Assembly: GCA_026224775.1 (NCBI GenBank)
Contig: JAMFRP010000006.1
Location: 186,001 to 250,000, forward strand
Source of the DNA: Bacteroidota bacterium
GTDB taxonomy: Bacteria; Bacteroidota; Bacteroidia; Sphingobacteriales; Sphingobacteriaceae
Direction: 5' to 3'
DNA length: 64,000 nucleotides
Positions 24,506 through 33,900 of this stretch are shown piece by piece. Position 1 is the stretch's first letter; the number at the start of each line of letters is the position of its first letter. The notes beneath the pieces are model-generated. The model searched no databases and had not been told where the DNA came from. It saw only the letters and a program-made list of their open reading frames with translations. The translations under genes and the position numbers were made by a program.

Positions 24506-25816
24506 ATGAATGATTTTATAGCCGCCAGATCGCAAATGGCCCTATCATTGGGCTTCCATATTATTTATTCCTGTATAGGCATGGTGATGCCTGTGTTTAT
24601 GGCTATATCAAACTATAAATACATAAAAACTAAAGATCCTTTATACAAACACATAACACAAGCCTGGAGCAAAGGCGTAGCCATATTTTTTGCCACCGGA
24701 GCGGTATCGGGTACTATGCTTTCATTCGAGTTGGGTTTATTATGGCCAAAATTCATGGAGCATGCCGGGCCCATATTTGGCATGCCATTCTCTTTAGAAG
24801 GCGTTGCTTTTTTTATTGAAGCTATTGCCCTGGGATTCTTCCTTTACGGTTGGGATAAATTCAACAAATGGTTCCATTGGTTTACCGGGATTGTAGTTGG
24901 GGTGAGTGGTGTGGTATCGGGCATTTTGGTGGTATCGGCAAATTCGTGGATGAACAGTCCTGCCGGGTTCGATTATGTTAACGGACAGTATACAAACATC
25001 GACCCAATTAAAGCCATGTTCAATGCAGCCTGGTTTTCCGAAGCTTTACACATGACCATAGCCGCCTTTGCCGCTACGGGATTTGCTGTTGCAGGTATAC
25101 ATGCGCTTATGATCTTCAGAAAGAAGAATGTAACCTTCCATACCAAATCATTTAAAATAGCTATTGCCTTTGGTGCAGTTGCTGCAATACTACAACCCTT
25201 AAGCGGCGATCTATCCGCCAAAGGCGCGGCGCAAAGACAACCAGCTAAATTAGCGGCTATGGAGGCTCATTTTCATACCGAACCTTACTCAAAATTATTA
25301 ATAGGCGGCATACCTGATACTGTAAATAAAAAGGTGAATTATGGTATTGAATTACCCGGATTATTAAGCTTTTTAGTGCATGACGATTTTAAAACGCCGG
25401 TTAATGGGTTAGATAAAATCCCGCAAAAAGATCAGCCTAACGTACCGGTTACGCATTATGCGTTTCAGTTAATGGTTGCAATTGGTATGTTTTTATTAGC
25501 AATCGGCTTGCTCTACTTTTTTGCCTTATGGAAAAAGCGTGAATGGCTGAATAAAAGCTGGTTCCTGAAATTATTTATAGCAGCTACCCCTCTTGGCTTT
25601 ATCGCCGTTGAGGCCGGATGGACAGTTACTGAGGTTGGCCGTCAGCCATGGATTATACAAGGTGTAATGCGCACCAGCGAGGCCGTTACACCTATGCCGG
25701 GTATTCATTACTCGTTTTACCTGTTTACGCTTATTTATTTTACGTTGAGTCTTGCTGTGGTATTTTTATTAAGCAGGCAAATTAAAATGGTTCCTGAGTT
25801 GTACGATCATAATTAA
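24506..25816 (+). CDS. cydA: Cytochrome bd ubiquinol oxidase subunit I
   Basis: A 436-residue membrane protein, subunit I of the bd-type oxidase, which reduces O2 to water with quinol and has high oxygen affinity. His18 (L-S-L-G-F-H-I-I-Y) is the haem b595 ligand position, His in E-A-L-H-M-T is the b558 ligand position, and G-R-Q-P-W (with V-M-R-T after it) is the conserved C-terminal motif. The protein is short because the Q-loop is of the short, CIO-like type, in agreement with most Bacteroidota enzymes. It is followed by cydB after 7 bases. No small CydX subunit is seen. Confidence 0.95.
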   Translation: MNDFIAARSQMALSLGFHIIYSCIGMVMPVFMAISNYKYIKTKDPLYKHITQAWSKGVAIFFATGAVSGTMLSFELGLLWPKFMEHAGPIFGMPFSLEGVAFFIEAIALGFFLYGWDKFNKWFHWFTGIVVGVSGVVSGILVVSANSWMNSPAGFDYVNGQYTNIDPIKAMFNAAWFSEALHMTIAAFAATGFAVAGIHALMIFRKKNVTFHTKSFKIAIAFGAVAAILQPLSGDLSAKGAAQRQPAKLAAMEAHFHTEPYSKLLIGGIPDTVNKKVNYGIELPGLLSFLVHDDFKTPVNGLDKIPQKDQPNVPVTHYAFQLMVAIGMFLLAIGLLYFFALWKKREWLNKSWFLKLFIAATPLGFIAVEAGWTVTEVGRQPWIIQGVMRTSEAVTPMPGIHYSFYLFTLIYFTLSLAVVFLLSRQIKMVPELYDHN

Positions 25817-25823
25817 TAATTAT

Positions 25824-26840
25824 ATGCTGTACGTTGTTATTATCTTCTTGTTTTTTTCCATACTGCTATACTTTTTGCTTGGCGGTGCCGATTTTGGTGC
25901 AGGTATAATTGAACTGTTTACCTCAACTGATAATAAATCACGCACACGCCGTACCATGTACAAAGCCATAGGCCCTATTTGGGAAGCGAACCATATGTGG
26001 TTGATAATTGCGGTAGTAATAATGTTTGTGGGCTTCCCGGTAATTTATAGTGATATGTGCACTTACCTGCATATACCTTTACTAATTATGCTTTTAGGTA
26101 TCACCGCTCGTGGCACAGCTTTCTCATTCCGTAATTACGATGCGATAAAAGATGACAAAATGCAGGATTTGTATAATTACATATTTGTGTATTCAAGTTT
26201 CATTACCCCGTTATTTTTAGGCATAGTTGCAGGAAGCGTTATTTCGAGGCAAATAGACCCTGGTGCTATCGATTATTTAAGCACCTATATTTTTAGCTGG
26301 CTTAACTGGTTTTCGGTAATGGTTGGTTTTTTCACGGTGGCTTTGTGCGGTTTCTTAGCCGCGATTTATCTTATCGGCGAAGCTAAAGAGCAGTTTGACG
26401 TTAAGCGCTTCACCAAAAAAGCTGTAATTATGAATGCTGTTGCGGTTGGTTTTGGTGGATTAGTATTTATAGCCGCCGAACACGAAAACGTCCACCTTGC
26501 ACATTGGATATTTGGCAACCCAGTTAGCTTAATTGCAGTTATCGCGGCATCGCTATCATTGGTATTGTTATGGTATTTATTGAGTAAAGGCAACACTAAA
26601 GTAATCCGTATATTAGCCGCGTTTCAGGTTACTATGATATTGGTATCTGTAAGTTATCGTCACTTTCCTAATATCATCATGGTGAAGGGTGGTCATAATT
26701 TATCATTGCTTAAAGATCACGCCCCTATGGCTACGATCAATGATCTGGGGTGGGGACTTTTATTGGGCAGCTTATTAATCCTGCCTGCTTTAGGCTATTT
26801 ATTTTATAGCTTTCAGACAAAACAAAGCAGGGCTAATTGA
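25824..26840 (+). CDS. cydB: Cytochrome bd ubiquinol oxidase subunit II
   Basis: A 338-residue polytopic membrane protein of the CydB family. G-G-A-D-F-G-A-G-I near residue 20 and G-P-I-W-E-A-N-H-M-W-L near residue 52 are diagnostic. It partners CydA in the inner membrane. ATG at 25824, seven bases after cydA. The stop (26840) is followed by the 5'-nucleotidase gene after 35 bases, which is likely co-transcribed. Confidence 0.95.
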   Translation: MLYVVIIFLFFSILLYFLLGGADFGAGIIELFTSTDNKSRTRRTMYKAIGPIWEANHMWLIIAVVIMFVGFPVIYSDMCTYLHIPLLIMLLGITARGTAFSFRNYDAIKDDKMQDLYNYIFVYSSFITPLFLGIVAGSVISRQIDPGAIDYLSTYIFSWLNWFSVMVGFFTVALCGFLAAIYLIGEAKEQFDVKRFTKKAVIMNAVAVGFGGLVFIAAEHENVHLAHWIFGNPVSLIAVIAASLSLVLLWYLLSKGNTKVIRILAAFQVTMILVSVSYRHFPNIIMVKGGHNLSLLKDHAPMATINDLGWGLLLGSLLILPALGYLFYSFQTKQSRAN

Positions 26841-26875
26841 ATCATCAATATATTTGCCTGCACAATTTATCTAAC

Positions 26876-27403
26876 ATGAAAAAAACTATTGCTATTGATA
26901 TGGACGGCGTAATTGCCGATATAGACTCTCATTTTATAAACTGGTACGAACGCGATTATGGAATAAAGGTACTACCTCAAAATATATTGGGCCTTACTAC
27001 AGCCGAAGCTTTCCCCGACGGCGCCGTAAGAAGATTTGTTTATACCCCCGGATTCTTTTTAACTGCACCGGTAATGCCAGGCGCGGTAGAAGCGCTAAAA
27101 ACATTATCTGAAAGCTTTGAAATATACATTGTATCGGCTGCGGTCGAGTTTCCGCAAAGTTTATCTGAAAAACTGCAATGGCTAAACATAAATTTCCCCT
27201 TCATCACCTGGAAAAACATTGTTTTTTGTGGCGATAAAAGTATTATAAATACTGATTTCATGATTGATGATATGATCCATAATTTGGATACTTTTAAAGG
27301 AGAAACACTAATGTTCAACTCTATTTTCAATTACAATCATAATCATCACAGACGGGTTCACACCTGGCCGGAAGTAGTTGAGCTGATGAAAGAAAAGGCT
27401 TAA
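26876..27403 (+). CDS. 5'(3')-deoxyribonucleotidase-like HAD phosphatase
   Basis: A 175-residue HAD-superfamily protein of the NT5C type. The nucleophile motif D-M-D-G-V-I-A-D (Asp8, Asp10) is at the N-terminus and the acidic C-terminal loop F-M-I-D-D-M-I-H-N matches motif IV. It probably dephosphorylates nucleoside monophosphates. I choose the ATG at 26876; a TTG start 39 bases upstream overlaps cydB and is less likely. It lies in the cydAB transcript and ends at a strong bidirectional terminator. Confidence 0.85.
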   Translation: MKKTIAIDMDGVIADIDSHFINWYERDYGIKVLPQNILGLTTAEAFPDGAVRRFVYTPGFFLTAPVMPGAVEALKTLSESFEIYIVSAAVEFPQSLSEKLQWLNINFPFITWKNIVFCGDKSIINTDFMIDDMIHNLDTFKGETLMFNSIFNYNHNHHRRVHTWPEVVELMKEKA

Positions 27404-27405
27404 AC

Positions 27406-27436
27406 AAAAAATGCAACCATATTGGTTGCATTTTTT
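27406..27436 (+). terminator. Terminator after the nucleotidase, bidirectional
   Basis: Stem of 14 pairs (27406-27419 with 27423-27436, A/T-rich ends) and a 3-base loop; the outer pairs provide T-runs on both strands. It separates the cydAB unit from the converging lipoprotein gene. Confidence 0.88.
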
Positions 27437-27454
27437 GTTTAAGCTATAAATCCT

Positions 27455-28558
27455 TTAATTATTTTTCAAGCCAATCTGATGACCTGCATAATTTGTTAAA
27501 TATTCATTATCGATAAAAAATTCAAGGCTTAATATAGATCTTGTATCTCCGGATATCCTTGGGTTTTGAACAGTAGTAATATTATTAGTGGAGGTTGCCG
27601 TATAGGTATATGTAAATCCTTCATTAGTTTTTAGCGTTACCACTGAATTGTTGGGCAATTGCCCTAAACTATTAGCTGTTTTATCTTCGATAATTGTAAT
27701 TTGAGGTGTACCTGTATCAAATAAAAAATTAGCTGAAATTGCAGCATTACCACTATATGAAATTGTACCAGGAATATCTGGAGAATAACCGTCAGTGCTT
27801 GTATAGCTACATGTATGCATTATAAAACCGTTTGAAGTAAGATCGCTTTGCGTTAATCCAAGTGTAAGAATACTTTGTTCATAAACACCACCGCTAGTAA
27901 AATCAGCCTTAATTAGTTTGGCAAGCTTAAATCCGTTGGTTAACCCTGTTCCCGGTTTATAATAACTTAACGGGCTTTGAATTAAGTTACTTGCGTAACT
28001 GTATTCAGGACTTACCCCAAATATATCTACTGAATGTGACTCTAATTGGGTTTCATTAGCTGTATTACCATTTTGAACGTCAAATGCAGCATAATATAAA
28101 AAGAACGGAACCCGTTTAATAGTTATTCCGCTTGCATTATTATTTATAGTGATGCTGGCATATGCAATATTTCCTTTTACAACAGTCATGTCGGTGTTAT
28201 CACCATAATCCATTTCGCCTGTTTGCGAGGTAATCGTTATTCCATTAATAACTACAGAATCACCTGTAAATTTAAACCCGGTTTTACTTATTAGCGAATC
28301 GGGAATAGTGCCTGACGCATCTATGCTTAACCCTGCTGAACCTGTATCAAATACCAAATCATCATTTATAGTTTGTGTACCAATTTTAGATAATGGTATA
28401 AATACGCGATAATACCCAGCACTATCGAGCTCAAATAAACCAAGACTTGTTGGGGTTGCATTAACGGGTGTTGTTTTATCTTTTTTACATGATACAACAG
28501 CTGTTATTAATAAAACACACATTAACGGTAAGTATTTTGGTAGGTATTTGTTTTTCAT
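27455..28558 (-). CDS. Two-lobed pepsin-like aspartic protease, lipoprotein
   Basis: A 367-residue lipoprotein (V-V-S-C, Cys24, after a hydrophobic signal). Two D-T-G motifs are visible: F-D-T-G-S-A-G-L (Asp71) and F-L-F-D-T-G-T-P-Q (Asp281), about 210 residues apart. The sequence near the C-terminus, I-L-S-L-E-F-F-I, resembles the hydrophobic motif that follows the second lobe of aspartic proteases. This arrangement is that of a bilobed A1-type (pepsin) enzyme and not a single-lobe retropepsin. The region between is serine- and threonine-rich. Activity is inferred; it could also be a degraded or binding-only homologue. It is a single gene, converging with the nucleotidase and divergent from the TetR gene at 28908. 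Confidence 0.7.
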   Translation of the reverse strand: MKNKYLPKYLPLMCVLLITAVVSCKKDKTTPVNATPTSLGLFELDSAGYYRVFIPLSKIGTQTINDDLVFDTGSAGLSIDASGTIPDSLISKTGFKFTGDSVVINGITITSQTGEMDYGDNTDMTVVKGNIAYASITINNNASGITIKRVPFFLYYAAFDVQNGNTANETQLESHSVDIFGVSPEYSYASNLIQSPLSYYKPGTGLTNGFKLAKLIKADFTSGGVYEQSILTLGLTQSDLTSNGFIMHTCSYTSTDGYSPDIPGTISYSGNAAISANFLFDTGTPQITIIEDKTANSLGQLPNNSVVTLKTNEGFTYTYTATSTNNITTVQNPRISGDTRSILSLEFFIDNEYLTNYAGHQIGLKNN

Positions 28559-28836
28559 ATTTGTTTAATTAGTTCGTTAGACTGTGTATAGGACGTATGG
28601 TTTAGTCGGGCAAAGTTGAAATTAAAATTCATTATTTAAAAAACATTATCGATAAACTTGAACATTCAATCGATGAAAACCATCGTATTACATTATAACA
28701 TTACGTAGAGCGATTACCTATAGTTGTAATAAAAATGCTTTCTAAAAATTAAAACTCGACAAATTCATTGTTTATCAACAGTTTAACGAGAGTCATTTCA
28801 CATTATTATATTTAGTACTTTTATTTTATGACAATT
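28559..28836. other. AT-rich intergenic region
   Basis: The gap between the aspartic-protease gene and the TetR promoter holds no gene that I can support. It probably carries the minus-strand promoter of the protease gene, which I could not place with confidence. Confidence 0.5.
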
Positions 28837-28886
28837 AAATGTACATCAATATAAATTATCGTTGTACATTTGCTTAACACTGTTAA
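28837..28886 (+). promoter_or_regulatory. Promoter and operator of the efflux TetR gene
   Basis: Three signals overlap. A perfect -7 box TACATTTG lies at 28865-28872. A 9-base inverted repeat (AAATGTACA at 28837-28845 and TGTACATTT at 28863-28871, 17-base spacer) covers it. A perfect 13-base palindrome TTAACACTGTTAA lies at 28874-28886, in the start region of the transcript. The palindrome recurs upstream of the efflux genes at 29622. This is the pattern of an autoregulated TetR repressor. Confidence 0.6.
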
Positions 28887-28907
28887 ATGATTTAATAGAG
28901 TAAACAA

Positions 28908-29510
28908 ATGGCAAGCAAGGATAGGATATTACGATTAAAGGAAGAAACCAGGTGTAACATACTGGATGCTTCACTTCAAATTGTTAAAGAAGAAGGATGG
29001 CAAGCGTTAAGCATGCGTAAAATTGCCGATGCGATTGAGTACACCGCTCCTATTATTTACGAATATTTTTCAAATAAAGAAGCTATCATAATTGAGTTAA
29101 CCCGCAAAGGTTATTTAATATTATCAAGAGATTTACAAGAAGCAAAAAGCAAACACAGACTGCCTGCCAAACAACTGGAAGCCATGTGGATAGCCTATTG
29201 GAATTTTGCCTTTGCAAATAAGGAGCTTTATCAAGGCATGTTTGGTGTATCAACCAACTGTAGTTGCGAAATGGTAAATAATCTACCCGAAGCAGATATG
29301 CCGTGGGACATTTTCACCGAAGTGATAGGCGAACTGATCGGGATTACCGACATGGAATCTGAAATAATTTGTAAAAAATATTATACTTTTTGGTCTGTTG
29401 TACATGGTTTAGTATCCATTAATCTTTTGAGCAGGGGCTTCTCTGACGAGATGAACCGCCAGGTTTTGAAAGATGCAATAGGTGGTATCATAAGGACAAT
29501 AAACGATTAG
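28908..29510 (+). CDS. TetR/AcrR-family transcriptional regulator
   Basis: A 200-residue regulator. The N-terminal helix-turn-helix (about 15-60) includes the family pattern A-L-S-M-R-K-I-A-D-A-I and I-I-Y-E-Y-F-S-N-K-E-A. The C-terminal two-thirds is a ligand-binding helical domain with a Cys-rich loop N-C-S-C-E-M near residue 122. It lies upstream of an RND efflux operon on the same strand, so it most likely represses that operon and is released by a drug or metabolite. The palindrome TTAACACTGTTA(A/G) upstream of both supports this. The inducer is unknown. Confidence 0.9.
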   Translation: MASKDRILRLKEETRCNILDASLQIVKEEGWQALSMRKIADAIEYTAPIIYEYFSNKEAIIIELTRKGYLILSRDLQEAKSKHRLPAKQLEAMWIAYWNFAFANKELYQGMFGVSTNCSCEMVNNLPEADMPWDIFTEVIGELIGITDMESEIICKKYYTFWSVVHGLVSINLLSRGFSDEMNRQVLKDAIGGIIRTIND

Positions 29511-29587
29511 TTTTTTTAGCGGCCAATATTGCCATTAATTAACAATATCAAAATTAAGCATACAAACACAATACAATAATTAATAAA

Positions 29588-29725
29588 ATGAAAATTAATA
29601 CCCACAGTATTTACCAAATGGTTAACACTGTTAGAAAATCTAATGGCATTAAACCATACTTATGGTATGTCACCATGAATGTTACTTATTTCATCAGCAA
29701 ATTAATGCGCATACTTAATTATTAA
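29588..29725 (+). CDS. Possible 45-residue leader protein of the efflux operon
   Basis: An ATG-started frame of 45 codons ends in TAA 66 bases before the membrane-fusion gene. The product is basic, rich in Asn, Ile, Tyr and Met, with no clear signal peptide and no known motif; part (V-T-M-N-V-T-Y-F-I) is mildly hydrophobic. The candidate operator at 29622 lies inside this frame, so it may not be translated. It could be a leader peptide or chance. Low confidence. Confidence 0.3.
   Translation: MKINTHSIYQMVNTVRKSNGIKPYLWYVTMNVTYFISKLMRILNY
29622..29634. promoter_or_regulatory. Candidate TetR operator upstream of the efflux operon
   Basis: TTAACACTGTTAG is identical to the palindrome at 28874 in 12 of 13 bases. 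It lies 158 bases before the adaptor start. The shared site suggests that the TetR protein regulates both its own gene and the pump genes. Confidence 0.55.
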
Positions 29726-29791
29726 CACTCACAACTCCATCATATATATACTAAACACTATCTATTAACACAAAAAATTAAAATCAGTATC

Positions 29792-30931
29792 ATGAAACGA
29801 ATCATTTTAGGACTCATAACCATAACACTATTATATAGCTGTTCGCCGAAGCCTCAGGCTGGCGGCGCCCCACCTGCTCCATCTCTGCCTGTAGCAACTA
29901 TTGTTTCAGGAACAGACACTACTTACCAGGAATACCCTGCTTCTATTGAAGGCACCGTAAACGTGGAAATTCGCCCGCAGGTGAGTGGCTCATTAGACAA
30001 AGTATTTGTTGACGAAGGCGCTTACGTAAGCGAAGGTCAGCCGATATTTAAAATCAACGATCTGCCCTATCGCGCAGCATTAAACAATGCGCTTGCTAGT
30101 ATGCATGCAGCCGAAGCATCTGTTGCAAATGCACAATTAGAGATTGATAAATTAACACCTTTGGTACAAAACAAAGTAGTTTCTGATTATCAGCTTAAAA
30201 CAGCTCGTGCGGCTTATGATGTTGCAAAAGCAAATCTTGAACAAACAAAAGCAAACGTGTCCACCGCACAAATTAACATGGGATATACAACCATTAAAGC
30301 TCCTGTTAGCGGCTATATCGGTCGTTTATTAAAAAAACAAGGAAGTTTGGTTTCTCCTTCGGATGTTGACGCGCTTACATTATTATCTGATGTACATAAT
30401 GTTCACGTGTATTTCTCTTTGGGAGAAAAAGATTTTATTGATTTTAAAGAGCAATATCCGGGTGAAACCCTGAAAGACAAGTTGAAAAGCCTGCCGCCGG
30501 TAACCCTGCTGCTGGCTGATGCGAGCTCATACGCACAACAAGGCAAAATCGATATGATTGACGGGCAGTTTGATAAAACTACCGGCGCCATTACAGTGCG
30601 CGCTAACTTCCCAAATGCACAAGGTTTATTACGCTCTGGCAATACCGGTAAAGTAAGGTTGAGTCTGGTGCATAAGGATGCTTTACTAGTACCTGAGTCG
30701 GCAACTGTTGACATGCAAGATAAAGTATTTGTATTTGCAGTAGGCGATAGCAGCAAGGTGAAAAAACAAGCTATTACCATTGTTGGCAAAAGCGGCGACA
30801 ATTACCTGGTTAAAGACGGTGTAAAAGTTGGCGACCAGATTGTACTGAGCGGTGTAGATAAGTTACAGGAAGGCATGGTTATCCAACCCCAAAAAGCTAC
30901 GGATAAAGCTGTAGTTGCTGTAACTAAATAA
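29792..30931 (+). CDS. RND efflux periplasmic adaptor (membrane-fusion) lipoprotein
   Basis: A 379-residue adaptor that links the inner-membrane pump with the outer-membrane channel. Signal peptide with lipobox L-Y-S-C (Cys16). The lipoyl-type half-motif V-E-I-R-P-Q-V-S-G-S-L-D-K-V-F-V near residue 50 and T-T-I-K-A-P-V-S-G-Y-I-G near residue 167 flank the alpha-hairpin (about 92-160). The C-terminal G-D-Q-I-V-L-S-G-V-D-K-L-Q-E-G is typical of the family. It is the first gene of a three-gene operon with an RND pump and an outer-membrane factor, under the TetR palindrome. AcrA/MexA type; substrate is unknown. Confidence 0.93.
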   Translation: MKRIILGLITITLLYSCSPKPQAGGAPPAPSLPVATIVSGTDTTYQEYPASIEGTVNVEIRPQVSGSLDKVFVDEGAYVSEGQPIFKINDLPYRAALNNALASMHAAEASVANAQLEIDKLTPLVQNKVVSDYQLKTARAAYDVAKANLEQTKANVSTAQINMGYTTIKAPVSGYIGRLLKKQGSLVSPSDVDALTLLSDVHNVHVYFSLGEKDFIDFKEQYPGETLKDKLKSLPPVTLLLADASSYAQQGKIDMIDGQFDKTTGAITVRANFPNAQGLLRSGNTGKVRLSLVHKDALLVPESATVDMQDKVFVFAVGDSSKVKKQAITIVGKSGDNYLVKDGVKVGDQIVLSGVDKLQEGMVIQPQKATDKAVVAVTK

Positions 30932-30957
30932 TTATACATACACATAATTTAAAAATC

Positions 30958-33900
30958 ATGTTTAAAAGATTTATAGAAAGGCCTGTACTCGCAACCGTTA
31001 TCTCCATATTATTGGTGATAGTTGGTGTGATCAGCTTAACAAAGCTGCCCCTTGAGCGCTTCCCGAATATCGCTCCTCCGTCAGTATTGGTTTCTGCGGT
31101 GTATCCGGGCGCTAATGCCGAAACCATCCTGCGTTCCGTAACCCCGTCACTGGAAGAAGCAATTAACGGTGTGGAAGACATGACCTATATGACTTCTACT
31201 GCCAGTAATGACGGCACACTCGGTATCACGGTTTACTTTAAACAAGGTACCAACCCCGATCAGGCAGCGGTGAACGTTCAAAACCGTGTTTCACAGGCAA
31301 CAAGCCAGTTACCGGCTGAGGTTGTACAATATGGTATAACCACTACCAAACAACAAAATAGCTTTATCGGCGCTATGGGTATTTATACAGAAGACCCTAA
31401 AAAATACGATGCGACCTTTGTAAATAACTACGCACAAATTAATATCATCCCCGAACTTAAACGTATCCAGGGTGTAGGTTCTGCACAGGTATTTGGTGGT
31501 ATTAAGGATTACTCCATGCGTGTTTGGTTAAACCCTGCGGAATTGGCGGCTTACAAGATTACACCAGCCGAAGTAACGGCCGCTATACAGGATAAAAACC
31601 TGGAAGCAGCTCCCGGCAGGTTTGGAGAGCAAAGCAATGAAGCATTTGAATATGTAATTAAATACAAAGGTAAACTTACCACACCGGAAGAATACCAGAA
31701 TATCATTATCCGTGCAAATACCGATGGTTCAATATTACGTCTAAAAGATGTTGCACGTGTTGAGCTTGGGGCTTATAGCTATAGCAGTATAAACCGTTTA
31801 AACGGGCACGAAGGTATTACTATTGGTATCATACAATTATCGGGCTCAAACGCCAACCAGATTCAGATTGACATTGATAAGTTAATGGCGAAATTATCAA
31901 AGGATTTCCCGGCAGGCATCAAATACAATCAGTTCTACCGTACCAAAACCGACCTTGACGAATCTATTGACCAGGTTGAACATACATTGGTAGAAGCGTT
32001 TGTACTGGTATTTATAGTAGTATTTTTATTCTTACAGGATTTCAGGTCTACATTAATACCGGCTATAGCAGTTCCCGTGGCTATTATTGGCACTTTCTTC
32101 TTCATGAACCTCTTTGGGTTCTCCGTTAACCTTTTAACCTTGTTCGCGCTTGTATTAGCTATCGGTATTGTGGTAGATGACGCGATTGTAGTAGTAGAGG
32201 CTGTGCACGCCAAGATGGAGCACGACCCAAAACTTACCCCAAAAGCAGCAACAACCAGTGCTATGGGCGAAATCAGTGGCGCTATTATATCCATTACACT
32301 GGTTATGGCGGCGGTATTTTTACCAGTTAGCTTTATGACAGGCTCAACAGGTATATTTTACAGGCAGTTTGCATTAACTATGGCTATCGCTATCGTTATA
32401 TCGGCTGTTAACGCTTTAACATTGAGTCCGGCACTGGCGGCTTTATTTTTGAAGAATAAACATGCTGTAGATGGCCATGAAGCGCCTAAAAAAGGCTTTG
32501 TTGATAAATTTTATGCAGGCTTTAACGGCAGCTTTAATTACATAACCAACAGGTATATTGGTGGCATAAAAATTCTGATCGGCAATAAATGGATCAGTAT
32601 GGCCGGGCTTGCGTTGGTGATTGCAATAACAGTTTTCCTGGTAGGCAGAACAAAAACAGGTTTTATTCCTACAGAAGATCAAGGGTTTGTCGCTGTCGCT
32701 GTTTCAACCCCATCCGGAACTTCATTAGCCAATACCAATAAAATAATGAAACAAGCCGAAGTACAGTTAAACACTTTACCATCGGCCAGGTTTGTGATGT
32801 CATTGGCGGGCTTTAACTTTTTAACACTTTCAAACAGCCCATCAGCCGGCCAGATCTTCCTGTTGTTAAAACCTAACAAAGAAAGAGGTGCCGTTAAGAA
32901 TATAGATGATATTCAAAATATAGTAAGGGCCAAAATGGCCTCAATTCCTGGGGGTACGTTCTTTGTATTCAGCTTTCCAACCGTTCCCGGCTTTAGTAAC
33001 GTGGAAGCCATGGACGTAATGCTGCAGGATAAAACAAACGGCAGGCTGGATAAATTTAGTGGCGTAGCCAATAACTTTATAGGAAAATTAATGGCGAAAC
33101 CGGCAATCGCTTATGCGTTTACTTCCTACAAAGCTGATTATCCGCAGCTAGAATTAGAAGTTGACGACCAGAAGGCCGCCCAGCTTGGTGTAAATGTTAA
33201 AGACATCCTGTCAACTATGCAGGCCTATTTCGGTACAGCACAAGCATCAGACTTTAACCGCTTTGGTAAATACTACCGTGTAATAGTTCAGGCTGATATT
33301 GCCGACAGGACCGACGCAACAGCTATTGACAAGGTTTTTGTTAAAAACGCCGCAGGCGAAAATGTACCTATCAACACATTGGTTAAATTAACCCGTGTTT
33401 ATGGTTCAGAAACAGCTTCGCGTTATAACCTCTTTAACTCTATTGAGGTAAACGCTATTCCTAAACCAGGTTACAGCTCTGGTGATGCAATTAAAGCTAT
33501 ACAGGAAACAGCTCTGGAACAATTGCCAAACGGTTATGCCTATGAGTTCTCCGGTCAAACACGTGAAGAGATTTCATCAGGCGGTCAGTCAGCTATAATA
33601 TTTGTGCTTTGTTTAATATTTGTATATTTCTTATTAGCGGCACAATACGAAAGCTACATCCTGCCATTGGCTGTAATACTTTCAATACCTACAGGTATCC
33701 TTGGTGTGTTCGTGGTATTGGGTTTAACGGGTATCGAAAACAATATATATGTACAGGTAGCCCTCATCATGCTTATAGGCTTACTGGCGAAGAATGCGAT
33801 TCTAATCGTAGAGTTTGCGGTACAGCGCCGCAAAGCAGGTCATAGTTTGGTTACTTCAGCTATAGAAGCAGCCAGACTAAGGATAAGACCAATCATCATG

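Noticed and set aside
26837..26875. TTG start of the nucleotidase overlapping cydB
   Set aside because: ATG at 26876 puts the D-M-D-G-V motif at the expected distance from the N-terminus.
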